Shown in pieces: positions 22,728 to 29,237 of a DNA stretch of 29,237 bases. How positions within the stretch are numbered: the stretch's first letter is position 1; each line of letters starts with the position of its first letter. This DNA is from Flavobacteriales bacterium (GTDB taxonomy: Bacteria; Bacteroidota; Bacteroidia; Flavobacteriales_D; Sanyastnellaceae), in assembly GCA_028823435.1 (NCBI GenBank), contig JAPKBK010000001.1:1-29237 (forward strand), read 5' to 3'. The notes under the pieces are model-generated. The model saw only the letters and a program-made list of their open reading frames with translations. It did no database searches and was not told the DNA's origin. Both the position numbers and the translations under genes were made by a program.

Positions 22728-23874
22728 AACCCGCATCCTCGTTTCTACGGAGTGGTTCCCCCCAGCTTTTAAGGCTGGAGGCCCCATCAGAAGCGTCTTT
22801 AATCTCATTCTTGCGATGAAGTCGGATGGTGGGAACCCAGACCTTGAGTTTTTTGTGCTTTCTGGGGCATATGACTTGGGAGAAGAAGAGAAGATGGAAG
22901 GAGTGGAAGAAGGAGTTTGGTCTGACTTGGAAGGCACACCAGGGGTTCACGTCAGATATGAAAACCGCTTAAATTGGAGGAAATCAAATTGGAAGCATGT
23001 GTTTGAAGAGGTCAAGCCAGACGTGCTCTACTTGAACAGTCTGTTCAGCCTCGCATTTACGCTTAGGCCCTTACAAATAGCACGTGCGAAAGGCGTAAAA
23101 ACAGTGCTTGCTCCCCGTGGCATGTTGGGGGCGGGCGCGCTTGAAATCAAACCTTTGAAGAAGTTTGTTTTTCTCAGCCTTGCTAGAAATTTAGATTTCT
23201 TTCGTGGTGTAGAATTTCATGCAAGTACTGAAGAGGAAGTACGTGAAGTGAACATGCATGTTCCAGGCAAAAAGGTTTTTGTGGCTAGAAATTTCTCGGA
23301 CCCCACCCTTAACCCCCTCCCCACAACACCCCTTTCAGGATCCATCAACTTGCTATGTCTTGGAAGGGTCCATCAAAAAAAAAACCTGCTGTTTGCAGTT
23401 AAAATATTGTCAGAAATGAACCTGAATGGCAGAAAGGTGTGTGTCAATATCGTGGGCCCGTCCGAGGATGAAAATTATCTAAATTCAATCCTTCGTTTTT
23501 CCAACGCTAGCCTAGATATTTCCTACTCAGGAACCGTTTCTCACCAAGGCTTACATGAGGTATTTAAGAACACGCACTTCCTCCTAATGCCCACCATGCA
23601 TGAAAACTACGGCCATGCAATCATCGAATCTTGGGGGTTTGGCAGGCCTGTCCTCCTTAGTGACAAGACCCCTTGGCGAGATTTACAAAAGAAGGGATTG
23701 GGCTACTGTACGCCACTTGTCTCTGCGCTTTGGGAAGCGGTTTTTAAGGAAATCCTCCTTGTATCAGAGCCTGATTTAAAAGACATGTCAGCGACGTGTC
23801 ACGCGCATTATCAAGACCTTGTGTTTGACCCTGAAACGCTAAAGGCAAACAGGGTTATTTTCACATCCAATTAG
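22714..23874 (+). CDS. GT4 family glycosyltransferase
   Basis: A 386-residue GT-B fold retaining glycosyltransferase. The N-terminal donor/acceptor domain begins ILVSTEWFPPAFKAGGPIRSV, with the glycine-rich loop AGGP. The C-terminal domain has LLCLGRVHQKKN near residue 216 and the catalytic EX7E motif ENYGHAIIE within MPTMHENYGHAIIESWGFGRPV. The donor sugar cannot be read from the sequence. I chose ATG 22714; a TTG at 22693 would add seven residues and overlap the asnB-like gene further. The 14-base overlap implies joint expression, so a surface glycan is the likely product. An A10 run lies within the gene. Confidence 0.88.
   Translation: MDSDKTRILVSTEWFPPAFKAGGPIRSVFNLILAMKSDGGNPDLEFFVLSGAYDLGEEEKMEGVEEGVWSDLEGTPGVHVRYENRLNWRKSNWKHVFEEVKPDVLYLNSLFSLAFTLRPLQIARAKGVKTVLAPRGMLGAGALEIKPLKKFVFLSLARNLDFFRGVEFHASTEEEVREVNMHVPGKKVFVARNFSDPTLNPLPTTPLSGSINLLCLGRVHQKKNLLFAVKILSEMNLNGRKVCVNIVGPSEDENYLNSILRFSNASLDISYSGTVSHQGLHEVFKNTHFLLMPTMHENYGHAIIESWGFGRPVLLSDKTPWRDLQKKGLGYCTPLVSALWEAVFKEILLVSEPDLKDMSATCHAHYQDLVFDPETLKANRVIFTSN
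23375..23384 (+). repeat. A10 homopolymer tract inside the GT4 gene
   Basis: Ten consecutive A residues encode the Gln-Lys-Lys-Asn segment of the conserved GRVHQKKN motif. It is the longest A run I noticed inside a gene in this window and a possible slippage site, though the conserved lysines explain most of it. Confidence 0.6.
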
Positions 23875-23895
23875 ATCGCAATTAAACCTCCGCCC

Positions 23896-24867
23896 ATGTC
23901 CGCCCCAAAACACACTTCTAATCGTATTTCGACTCTTTTCGGGATAAAATACCCCATCATTCAAGGAGGTATGGTGTGGTGCGCTGGATGGGAATTGGCC
24001 AGCGCAGTGAGCAATGCTGGAGGTTTGGGGATTATAGGTGCGGGGAGCATGTACCCAGATGTTTTAAAAGACCAAATAAAAAAATGCCAAGCGGCGACAT
24101 CCCTGCCTTTTGCGGTGAATATCCCACTGCTCTACCCAGCGGTGGAGGAGCACATGGAGACGATTGTTGCGCTGAAGGTCCCCATTGTTTTTACAAGCGC
24201 CGGGAGCCCTAAAACATGGACTTCACATTTAAAATCTCATGGCATTAAAGTCGTCCATGTGGTAAGTAGCTCAGCCTTTGCCATTAAATCTGAGTTGGCT
24301 GGTGTAGATGCGGTTGTTGCTGAGGGGTTTGAGGCTGGCGGCCACAACGGCAGAGAAGAAACGACGACAATGTGTCTGATCCCTGCGGTATCTCAAGTCT
24401 GTCACATCCCCGTAATCGCAGCCGGCGGGTTACACGATGGAAAATCCATTCTTGCCGCAATGGTCCTTGGCGCTGAGGGTGCGCAATTGGGATCTCGATT
24501 TGTGGCTTCTGAGGAGTCATCGGCTCACCGCGCATTTAAGGATGCAGTCCTTTCAGCAAATGAAGGGTCGACAACCTTTACCCTGAAGGAGCTTACCCCT
24601 GTACGCATGCTTCACAACGCCCTTTTTAAAGCGGTGGTACAAGCGCAACAAAACGGCGCCACTCCTGAGCGGCTCAAAGAGATCATGGGGCGAGGCAAAG
24701 CAAAGAAGGGAATGTTTGAGGGTGACATTGAAAATGGAGAACTTGAGATAGGTCAAATTGCTTCACTGCTTAAATCCGTGCGCCCTGCAGCGGAGATTAT
24801 TTCAGAGATTGTGAATGACTACCGCAAAATAGGAGGGGCCAAGCTCGGTCAGCGTTTCGAATTTTAG
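23896..24867 (+). CDS. Nitronate monooxygenase / FabK-like FMN-dependent oxidoreductase
   Basis: A 323-residue TIM-barrel flavoprotein. It begins with the family hallmark YPIIQGGMVW (FMN/active-site loop), followed by SNAGGLGIIG. EGFEAGGHNG lies near residues 143-152 and PVIAAGGLHDG near 176, the FMN-phosphate site, then GAEGAQLGSRF. These are shared by nitronate monooxygenases and the enoyl-ACP reductase FabK, and I cannot separate the two from sequence. A fatty-acid role is possible but no fab genes are adjacent. The start follows the GT4 stop by 21 bases; the stop overlaps the convergent uvrC stop by four bases. Confidence 0.85.
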   Translation: MSAPKHTSNRISTLFGIKYPIIQGGMVWCAGWELASAVSNAGGLGIIGAGSMYPDVLKDQIKKCQAATSLPFAVNIPLLYPAVEEHMETIVALKVPIVFTSAGSPKTWTSHLKSHGIKVVHVVSSSAFAIKSELAGVDAVVAEGFEAGGHNGREETTTMCLIPAVSQVCHIPVIAAGGLHDGKSILAAMVLGAEGAQLGSRFVASEESSAHRAFKDAVLSANEGSTTFTLKELTPVRMLHNALFKAVVQAQQNGATPERLKEIMGRGKAKKGMFEGDIENGELEIGQIASLLKSVRPAAEIISEIVNDYRKIGGAKLGQRFEF

Positions 24868-26657
24868 CCGAAATGTTTTCGAATGGCCATTGCCACTCCA
24901 CGACCTACCGCCTCAAGGAGCTCCTCTAAGTTCGCTTCACGGATTTTTGTGACTGAACCGAACCTCGACATCAACTTCTTTTTAATGGCTGGCCCCACAC
25001 CCTTAATGTCATCCAATTCTGAATGTAATGACGCTTTGCTTCGTCTTTTTCTGTGATGCGCTAAAGAAAACCGATGTGCCTCGTTTCTCATTTGTTGAAT
25101 GACCCTTAATGTGGGCGATCTCTTATCCAAATAAATGGGTGCAGAATCTCCAGCAAAGAAAAGCTCTTCGAGTCGCTTGGCGATGCCCACGACGGTGATG
25201 ACGCCCCTCAATCCCAGCGCCTCAACCGCTTCCATGGCGTGACTTACTTGCCCCTTTCCGCCGTCTATCACAAGCAACTGCGGCAGATCTTTCTTTTCTT
25301 CGAGCAGGCGTTTATATCTGCGATAAACCGCCTCCCGCATACTGGCAAAATCGTCAGGACCTACAACGGTACGGATATTGAAATTTCTATAATCTCGCTT
25401 GGCGGGTTTGCCATTTCGAAACACAACGCACGCAGATGTAGGGCTTGTTCCTTGCAAATTTGAGTTGTCGAAACACTCAATATGAACAGGGTGCTCTGTT
25501 AATCTTAAGTCCGCCTGCATGGTGTCCATAAGCCGTTTTGTAGCTGCTTCTGGATCAATCTGCTCCTGATGTTTCTGTTTATCCTTCATAAAGAATCGGG
25601 CATTCTTTTCAGACATATCTACGAGGCGTTTTTTATCTCCTTTTTCAGGAACGGAAATAGAAACACCGGAGATTTCGAGATCAACCTTAAGCGGTGTAAA
25701 TATTTTTTTGCTTTTGCTTTTAAACTTTTCGCGAATAAGCGGAATTGCCGCTTCGAGAATTGTGGCATCGGATTCATCCAATCTTTTCTTTACCTCAAAG
25801 GTGGACCCCTTAACGATTGCCCCTGAAACGACCAGCATAAAGTTGACATACCCCGCACTGCTGTCACTTGCGATTGTAAACACATCAACACCATCTATTT
25901 TAGGGTGTACGACAGTGCTTTTTGCTTGATACTTGTCAAGTGATTTCAATTTGGAATTAAAAATATCCGCCCTTTCAAAGGCCAAACCCACCACCGCTTC
26001 ATTCATCTCCCTTTTCAAATGATCTCGAACGACCCCCAGGTTTCCTCTTAAAACGTGTTGAATTGATTTTATGCTCTTGCTATAATCGTCCTCCGACTGT
26101 TTCCCCACACAGGGCCCCAAACAATTTCCGACGTGATACTCCAAGCATACTCTGAACTTTTTATGAAGGATATTCTTCTCACTTAAATTCAACGAACACG
26201 ATCGGATGGGATATAATTTCTTACACAGATCTAGCACAGTCTTCATGCTTTTAAGACTCGTAAATGGCCCAAAATACTCCCCCTTTATGCTCATGACGCG
26301 CGTTGAAAAAACCCTTGGAAACCGTTCTTTTTTAAGAACAATAAACGGGAAGGTTTTGTCATCTTTAAGGAGGATATTGTATACCGGTCGATACTCCTTA
26401 ATAAGGTTGTTTTCTAAAAGCAGCGCGTCTTGCTCGGTGGGAGCTACAATCCATTCAATATCTCGGATTTTGCGGACGAGCAATTTGGTCTTGTTATTTT
26501 CGTATGTTTTTCTATTAAAGTAACTGGACACTCGCTTCTTCAGGTCCTTCGCCTTTCCAACATAGATGACCACACCGGCCTCATTAAAATGTTTATAGAC
26601 CCCAGGCTGATGAGGCAGACGCGTGAGGATGTTTTGTATGTGTTGTGAGGCTTTCAT
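24864..26657 (-). CDS. uvrC: Excinuclease ABC subunit C
   Basis: Makes both incisions in nucleotide excision repair after UvrAB marks the lesion. In the 597-residue protein the GIY-YIG nuclease is at about residues 15-95 (GVY 19-21, YVG 32-34, then KAKDLKKRV). A four-cysteine region follows (RSCSLN ... FRVCLEYHVGNCLGPC), matching the iron-sulphur cluster positions reported for UvrC. The UVR interaction region, the RNase H-like 5' nuclease domain (ECFDNSNLQGTSP, LLVIDGGKGQ, DHAH-equivalent EAHRFSLAHHRK) and tandem helix-hairpin-helix motifs (IKGVGPAIKKKLMSRFGS) complete it. It starts 13 bases after the DUF4296 gene and is the last gene of its operon. Confidence 0.96.
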   Translation of the reverse strand: MKASQHIQNILTRLPHQPGVYKHFNEAGVVIYVGKAKDLKKRVSSYFNRKTYENNKTKLLVRKIRDIEWIVAPTEQDALLLENNLIKEYRPVYNILLKDDKTFPFIVLKKERFPRVFSTRVMSIKGEYFGPFTSLKSMKTVLDLCKKLYPIRSCSLNLSEKNILHKKFRVCLEYHVGNCLGPCVGKQSEDDYSKSIKSIQHVLRGNLGVVRDHLKREMNEAVVGLAFERADIFNSKLKSLDKYQAKSTVVHPKIDGVDVFTIASDSSAGYVNFMLVVSGAIVKGSTFEVKKRLDESDATILEAAIPLIREKFKSKSKKIFTPLKVDLEISGVSISVPEKGDKKRLVDMSEKNARFFMKDKQKHQEQIDPEAATKRLMDTMQADLRLTEHPVHIECFDNSNLQGTSPTSACVVFRNGKPAKRDYRNFNIRTVVGPDDFASMREAVYRRYKRLLEEKKDLPQLLVIDGGKGQVSHAMEAVEALGLRGVITVVGIAKRLEELFFAGDSAPIYLDKRSPTLRVIQQMRNEAHRFSLAHHRKRRSKASLHSELDDIKGVGPAIKKKLMSRFGSVTKIREANLEELLEAVGRGVAMAIRKHFG

Positions 26658-26670
26658 TTAGTTCCCCAAA

Positions 26671-27057
26671 CTATTCCTTTTGCGCACGTTCTATCTGAGA
26701 TATTTTCTCGGTAATCTCTAACAAAACCTCCTTCATCGCCACGGGATGTTCCCACCACCAGGTGTGACTCCTCTCAAACTCAGCTGCGCTCACTTCGTGC
26801 TTCGCAAAGACTTCATAGTACGCCTCACCCAGCCTCTTTTTAACGTCATCATTTCTGAAAACACCGATCTTTGACGCTCCCTCAATGATTTGAATGTCAG
26901 CCATTAACATAACGAATTCAACCCTTTCTAGAATCCCTTCAGGCGGATTCACGTTTGCCAAATCGCGAGAATCTTCAGCGCAACCGACCCCTATAAATAA
27001 AACGAAGATTGCAGGTATTAAAATCCTATCTGTTAAACGTGAGACGCTGCCCAGCAT
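26671..27057 (-). CDS. DUF4296 family lipoprotein
   Basis: A 128-residue protein with a lipoprotein signal: MLGSVSRLTDR, hydrophobic ILIPAIFVLFIGVG, then the lipobox Cys. The short mature part is mainly helical and includes VEFVMLMADIQIIEGA and a Trp-rich HTWWWEHPVAMKEVL segment, the layout I know from the Bacteroidota DUF4296 family. No function is established. Its first 32 bases overlap the end of the dihydroorotase gene, and uvrC begins 13 bases after its stop. Read as one message, it lies between a pyrimidine enzyme and a DNA-repair nuclease, so context gives no role. Confidence 0.78.
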   Translation of the reverse strand: MLGSVSRLTDRILIPAIFVLFIGVGCAEDSRDLANVNPPEGILERVEFVMLMADIQIIEGASKIGVFRNDDVKKRLGEAYYEVFAKHEVSAAEFERSHTWWWEHPVAMKEVLLEITEKISQIERAQKE

Positions 27058-28387
27058 GATTTCCGTTTTCCGTTAAAATATTTACGCCATTCCACACCCT
27101 CGTACCATTGACCCATGTGCCTACGACATGGGATTTAAATTCGTGTCCCGTAAATGGGGACCACCCACATTTGTAAAGAATGTTTTCGCCCGTAACGGTC
27201 CATGCAGCGTCCGGGTTCACAAGGACCAAATCTGCTTGATATCCCTCTCGGATGTATCCTCGGTTTTCAAGTTGAAAGCATTCGGCCACTCTGTGAGACA
27301 TCAGTTCAACAACCCTTTCAACAGATATTACTCCTTGATGAACAAGGTCCAGCATTGCGGGCAAACCGTGTTGTACCAAAGGACCTCCTGACGGTGCTGA
27401 AAAATATTTCCCACTCTTCTCTTCAACTGTATGGGGCGCGTGATCAGTCGCGACAACATCGATTCTCCCATCGAGCAACGCGGCTCGTATTGCGGTTCGA
27501 TCTCTTTCGGTTTTTACTGCGGGATTCCATTTGATGTACGTCCCCTTATTGCTGTAATCGGCATCCGTAAACCAAAGGTGGTGGATACAAGCCTCAGCTG
27601 TAATACGTTTTTCAGAAAGCGCCTTATTGCCATCAAATAGACTTAACTCTTTTGCGGTAGAAATATGAAGGATGTGTAGCCTTGTACCCAGCTTTGACGC
27701 AAGCTCCGCGGCTTTTGAAGAGCTTTTATAACACGCCTCCGCGCTTCGGATTAAGTGATGCTGATCTATGGGGACATTCTCACCCCACCGCTCTTTTGCG
27801 GTGGCAATATTTGCCCTAATGATCGACTCATCTTCACAATGTGTAGCCACTAAAGTCGGGCTCTCTTTAAAGATCCCCTCTAAAACCTTTTCCTCATCGA
27901 CTAACATGTCTCCTGTAGATGAGCCCATAAACACCTTCACGCCGCAAATTCTTTTCGGATCAGTCTTCAGGACCTCGTCAATATTGCCATTGCTCGCCCC
28001 CATAAAGAAGCTGTAATTTACAGCACTTACCTCATCCGCCCTCTCGTACTTGTCTTGCAGAAGCTCTTGTGTCAATGCCTGGGGAATGGTGTTTGGCATT
28101 TCCATAAAAGAAGTGATGCCTCCCGCCGCCGCCGCCGCTGATTCAGTCGCGATCTCTGCTTTGTGGGTGAGGCCAGGTTCTCGAAAGTGTACTTGGTCAT
28201 CAATACATCCCGGCATGAGCCAGAACCCTTTTGCGTTCACAACCTCAGCGCCTTGGACCTCTTCTAATGTTAGAGACCCTTCTTTTACTTTTAAGATCAT
28301 TTCTCCTTCGACAAGGACGTCACCGACAAAGACGCGTCCCTCATTGACGATGTGGGCTTGGCTAAATAAAGTTCTACTTCTTGACAT
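27026..28387 (-). CDS. pyrC: Dihydroorotase (class I type, allantoinase-like amidohydrolase)
   Basis: Cyclises carbamoyl aspartate to dihydroorotate in pyrimidine synthesis. The 453-residue amidohydrolase shows the metal-binding motif as DDQVHFREPG at residues 63-72: the first His of the usual DxHxHxR is Gln65, and His67 is kept. Later ligand regions look normal: VATHCEDE, LHILHISTAKE and VATDHAPHTVEEK. MEMPNT, the substrate Asn loop, is present. The Gln variant is one I recognise from other Bacteroidota dihydroorotases, so it is probably functional, but a single-metal site or an alternative activity is possible. The start overlaps the mannosyltransferase-like gene end by 14 bases and its end overlaps DUF4296 by 32. 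Confidence 0.88.
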   Translation of the reverse strand: MSRSRTLFSQAHIVNEGRVFVGDVLVEGEMILKVKEGSLTLEEVQGAEVVNAKGFWLMPGCIDDQVHFREPGLTHKAEIATESAAAAAGGITSFMEMPNTIPQALTQELLQDKYERADEVSAVNYSFFMGASNGNIDEVLKTDPKRICGVKVFMGSSTGDMLVDEEKVLEGIFKESPTLVATHCEDESIIRANIATAKERWGENVPIDQHHLIRSAEACYKSSSKAAELASKLGTRLHILHISTAKELSLFDGNKALSEKRITAEACIHHLWFTDADYSNKGTYIKWNPAVKTERDRTAIRAALLDGRIDVVATDHAPHTVEEKSGKYFSAPSGGPLVQHGLPAMLDLVHQGVISVERVVELMSHRVAECFQLENRGYIREGYQADLVLVNPDAAWTVTGENILYKCGWSPFTGHEFKSHVVGTWVNGTRVWNGVNILTENGNHAGQRLTFNR

Positions 28388-29099
28388 GCTTCAAATTTAC
28401 CCTCATTTTCAAGACGCCCCAGAAGGCTTCATTAAAAATATCCATACTCATTTTAGACGTACCCAATTCTCGGTCGCTAAATGAGATTGGAATTTCGACT
28501 ATTTTAAAACCCCTTCGCTTCGCACGCAACTTCATTTCGATTTGGAATGCATACCCTATAAATTCAACCGAATCCAGTTCAATTGCCTCCAGAACCTCCC
28601 TGCGATAGCCCACAAATCCGGCGGTGCTGTCACGAACTCCCAGCCACAAAATCAAGTTTACGTATAAGGATGCGCCCCGACTCATGACCCTTCTTTTCAG
28701 AGGCCAGTTTACCACACCTCCTCCCTGAACATATCTAGACCCAACGGCTACTCCAGCCCCATTTTCAACACATGCTTTTTTTAAGCGAATGAGATCTTTA
28801 GGTGTGTGTGAGAAATCACAATCCATCTCAAAGACGTAGTTAAAATCTCTTTCAAGTGCCCACTTAAACCCCGCGATATAAGCTGTCCCTAGGCCTTGTT
28901 TCCCCTCCCTCTCCAATAAAAAGACACGACTTGCGTACTTTTTCATTTGTGCCTTCACAAGATCAGCTGTACCATCAGGGCTACCGTCATCAACAATAAG
29001 CACGTCAAACGCCTGATCTAAACCCACAACGGTTTCAATCATCTTCACAACGTTTTCCTTTTCGTTGTAAGTGGGTATTATGACTAAACTGTCACTCAT
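28374..29099 (-). CDS. Polyprenol-phosphate mannosyltransferase-like GT2 (DPM1 family)
   Basis: A 241-residue GT-A glycosyltransferase. The opening VIIPTYNEKENV, the nucleotide-binding LIVDDGSPDGT (near residues 34-44) and the catalytic EMDCDFSHTP (near 90-99) are hallmarks of dolichol/polyprenol-phosphate mannosyl- or glucosyltransferases. GSRYVQGGGVVNWPLKRR and DSTAGFVGYRREV follow as in DPM1. No C-terminal membrane helices are present, as in the soluble (yeast-unlike) bacterial forms. It likely loads a sugar onto undecaprenyl phosphate at the inner membrane for surface glycan or protein glycosylation. It starts seven bases after the upstream pseudouridine synthase stop and overlaps the dihydroorotase start. 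Confidence 0.9.
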   Translation of the reverse strand: MSDSLVIIPTYNEKENVVKMIETVVGLDQAFDVLIVDDGSPDGTADLVKAQMKKYASRVFLLEREGKQGLGTAYIAGFKWALERDFNYVFEMDCDFSHTPKDLIRLKKACVENGAGVAVGSRYVQGGGVVNWPLKRRVMSRGASLYVNLILWLGVRDSTAGFVGYRREVLEAIELDSVEFIGYAFQIEMKLRAKRRGFKIVEIPISFSDRELGTSKMSMDIFNEAFWGVLKMRVNLKHVKK

Positions 29100-29106
29100 C
29101 GATTGC

Positions 29107-29237
29107 TTAAGTGGTCATTCTTAGGATGTTTAGATCTTCTTCCTTAAGATGTCTCCAATGTCCTCTTGGAATATCCTTCTTTGTGAGGCAAGCAAAGATT
29201 ACCCGATCTAATTTTGTAACCTTATACCCGAAATGTT
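29107..29237 (-). CDS. rRNA pseudouridine synthase, C-terminal 42 residues (continues past window)
   Basis: On the minus strand a frame runs from the window edge to a TAA at 29107-29109. It encodes HFGYKVTKLDRVIFACLTK, then KDIPRGHWRHLKEEDLNIL and RMTT. This matches the end of RsuA/RluB/RluE/RluF-type pseudouridine synthases (xGYxVxxLxRVxxxxL, then the LPxGxWRxLTxEE tail). Which rRNA site it modifies cannot be told from the fragment. The stop is seven bases before the mannosyltransferase-like start, so this gene heads or belongs to the same message. Confidence 0.7.
   Translation of the reverse strand, partial: HFGYKVTKLDRVIFACLTKKDIPRGHWRHLKEEDLNILRMTT

Noticed and set aside
27026..28387. 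Dihydroorotase considered as hydantoinase or allantoinase
   Set aside because: The overall motif set (HFREPG, MEMPNT, ATDHAPHT) fits class I dihydroorotase best, and no purine-degradation genes are nearby.
1..29237. Search for mobile elements, CRISPR arrays, tRNA or rRNA genes, toxin-antitoxin pairs and defence systems
   Set aside because: No transposase, integrase, regular repeat array, tRNA-like cloverleaf or nuclease/toxin-type small gene was seen; gene spacing and coding style are uniform throughout.

Overview
The window looks like part of a chromosome from a Bacteroidota bacterium, most likely of the order Flavobacteriales. The evidence is a set of lineage-typical genes: an ATP synthase operon lacking the beta and epsilon genes, a DUF4270 lipoprotein beside glmS, DUF4837 and DUF4296 lipoproteins, a one-domain GT5 'starch synthase' and a secreted M1 peptidase with a type IX secretion (T9SS) C-terminal sorting domain. 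Shine-Dalgarno sequences are not evident, and several promoters resemble the Bacteroidota TTG / TAnnTTTG pattern. Coding density is very high: no stretch longer than about 150 bases lacks a gene, and many neighbours overlap.

Layout: (1) 1-5799, + strand: the tail of an unidentified gene, then AtpZ, an AtpI-like membrane protein and F-type ATP synthase a, c, b, delta, alpha and gamma. (2) 5860-8958: an orphan NtrY-like sensor kinase (+) convergent with a cyclase-family hydrolase (-), then an outer-membrane beta-barrel protein (-) with a clear terminator. (3) 9109-13181, - strand: a GT5-like protein, a DUF4270 lipoprotein and glmS, reading right to left from a good promoter at 13213-13243. (4) 13283-16704, + strand: panC, tatA, a LysM lytic transglycosylase and a DUF4837 lipoprotein, convergent with the T9SS M1 peptidase (16698-19238, -). 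(5) 19268-24867, + strand: a SlyD-type prolyl isomerase, thiL, an asnB-like amidotransferase overlapping a GT4 glycosyltransferase, and a nitronate monooxygenase/FabK-like flavoprotein. (6) 24864-29237, - strand: a tightly overlapping block reading right to left as rRNA pseudouridine synthase (3' end only), polyprenol-phosphate mannosyltransferase-like GT2, dihydroorotase, DUF4296 lipoprotein and uvrC.

The genes are mostly housekeeping: energy conversion, envelope precursor synthesis (GlmS), cell-wall turnover (lytic transglycosylase), protein export (TatA, T9SS cargo), cofactors (pantothenate, thiamine diphosphate), pyrimidines and DNA repair. I found no phage, insertion sequence, CRISPR array, tRNA, rRNA or defence island, and no clearly new multi-gene system. 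The points most worth a second look are the GT5-like protein without its sugar-nucleotide motif in the glmS operon, a dihydroorotase with Gln in place of the first His of the HxH metal motif, the His-rich periplasmic N-terminus of ATP synthase subunit a, and promoter-like elements so close to start codons that leaderless mRNAs are likely.
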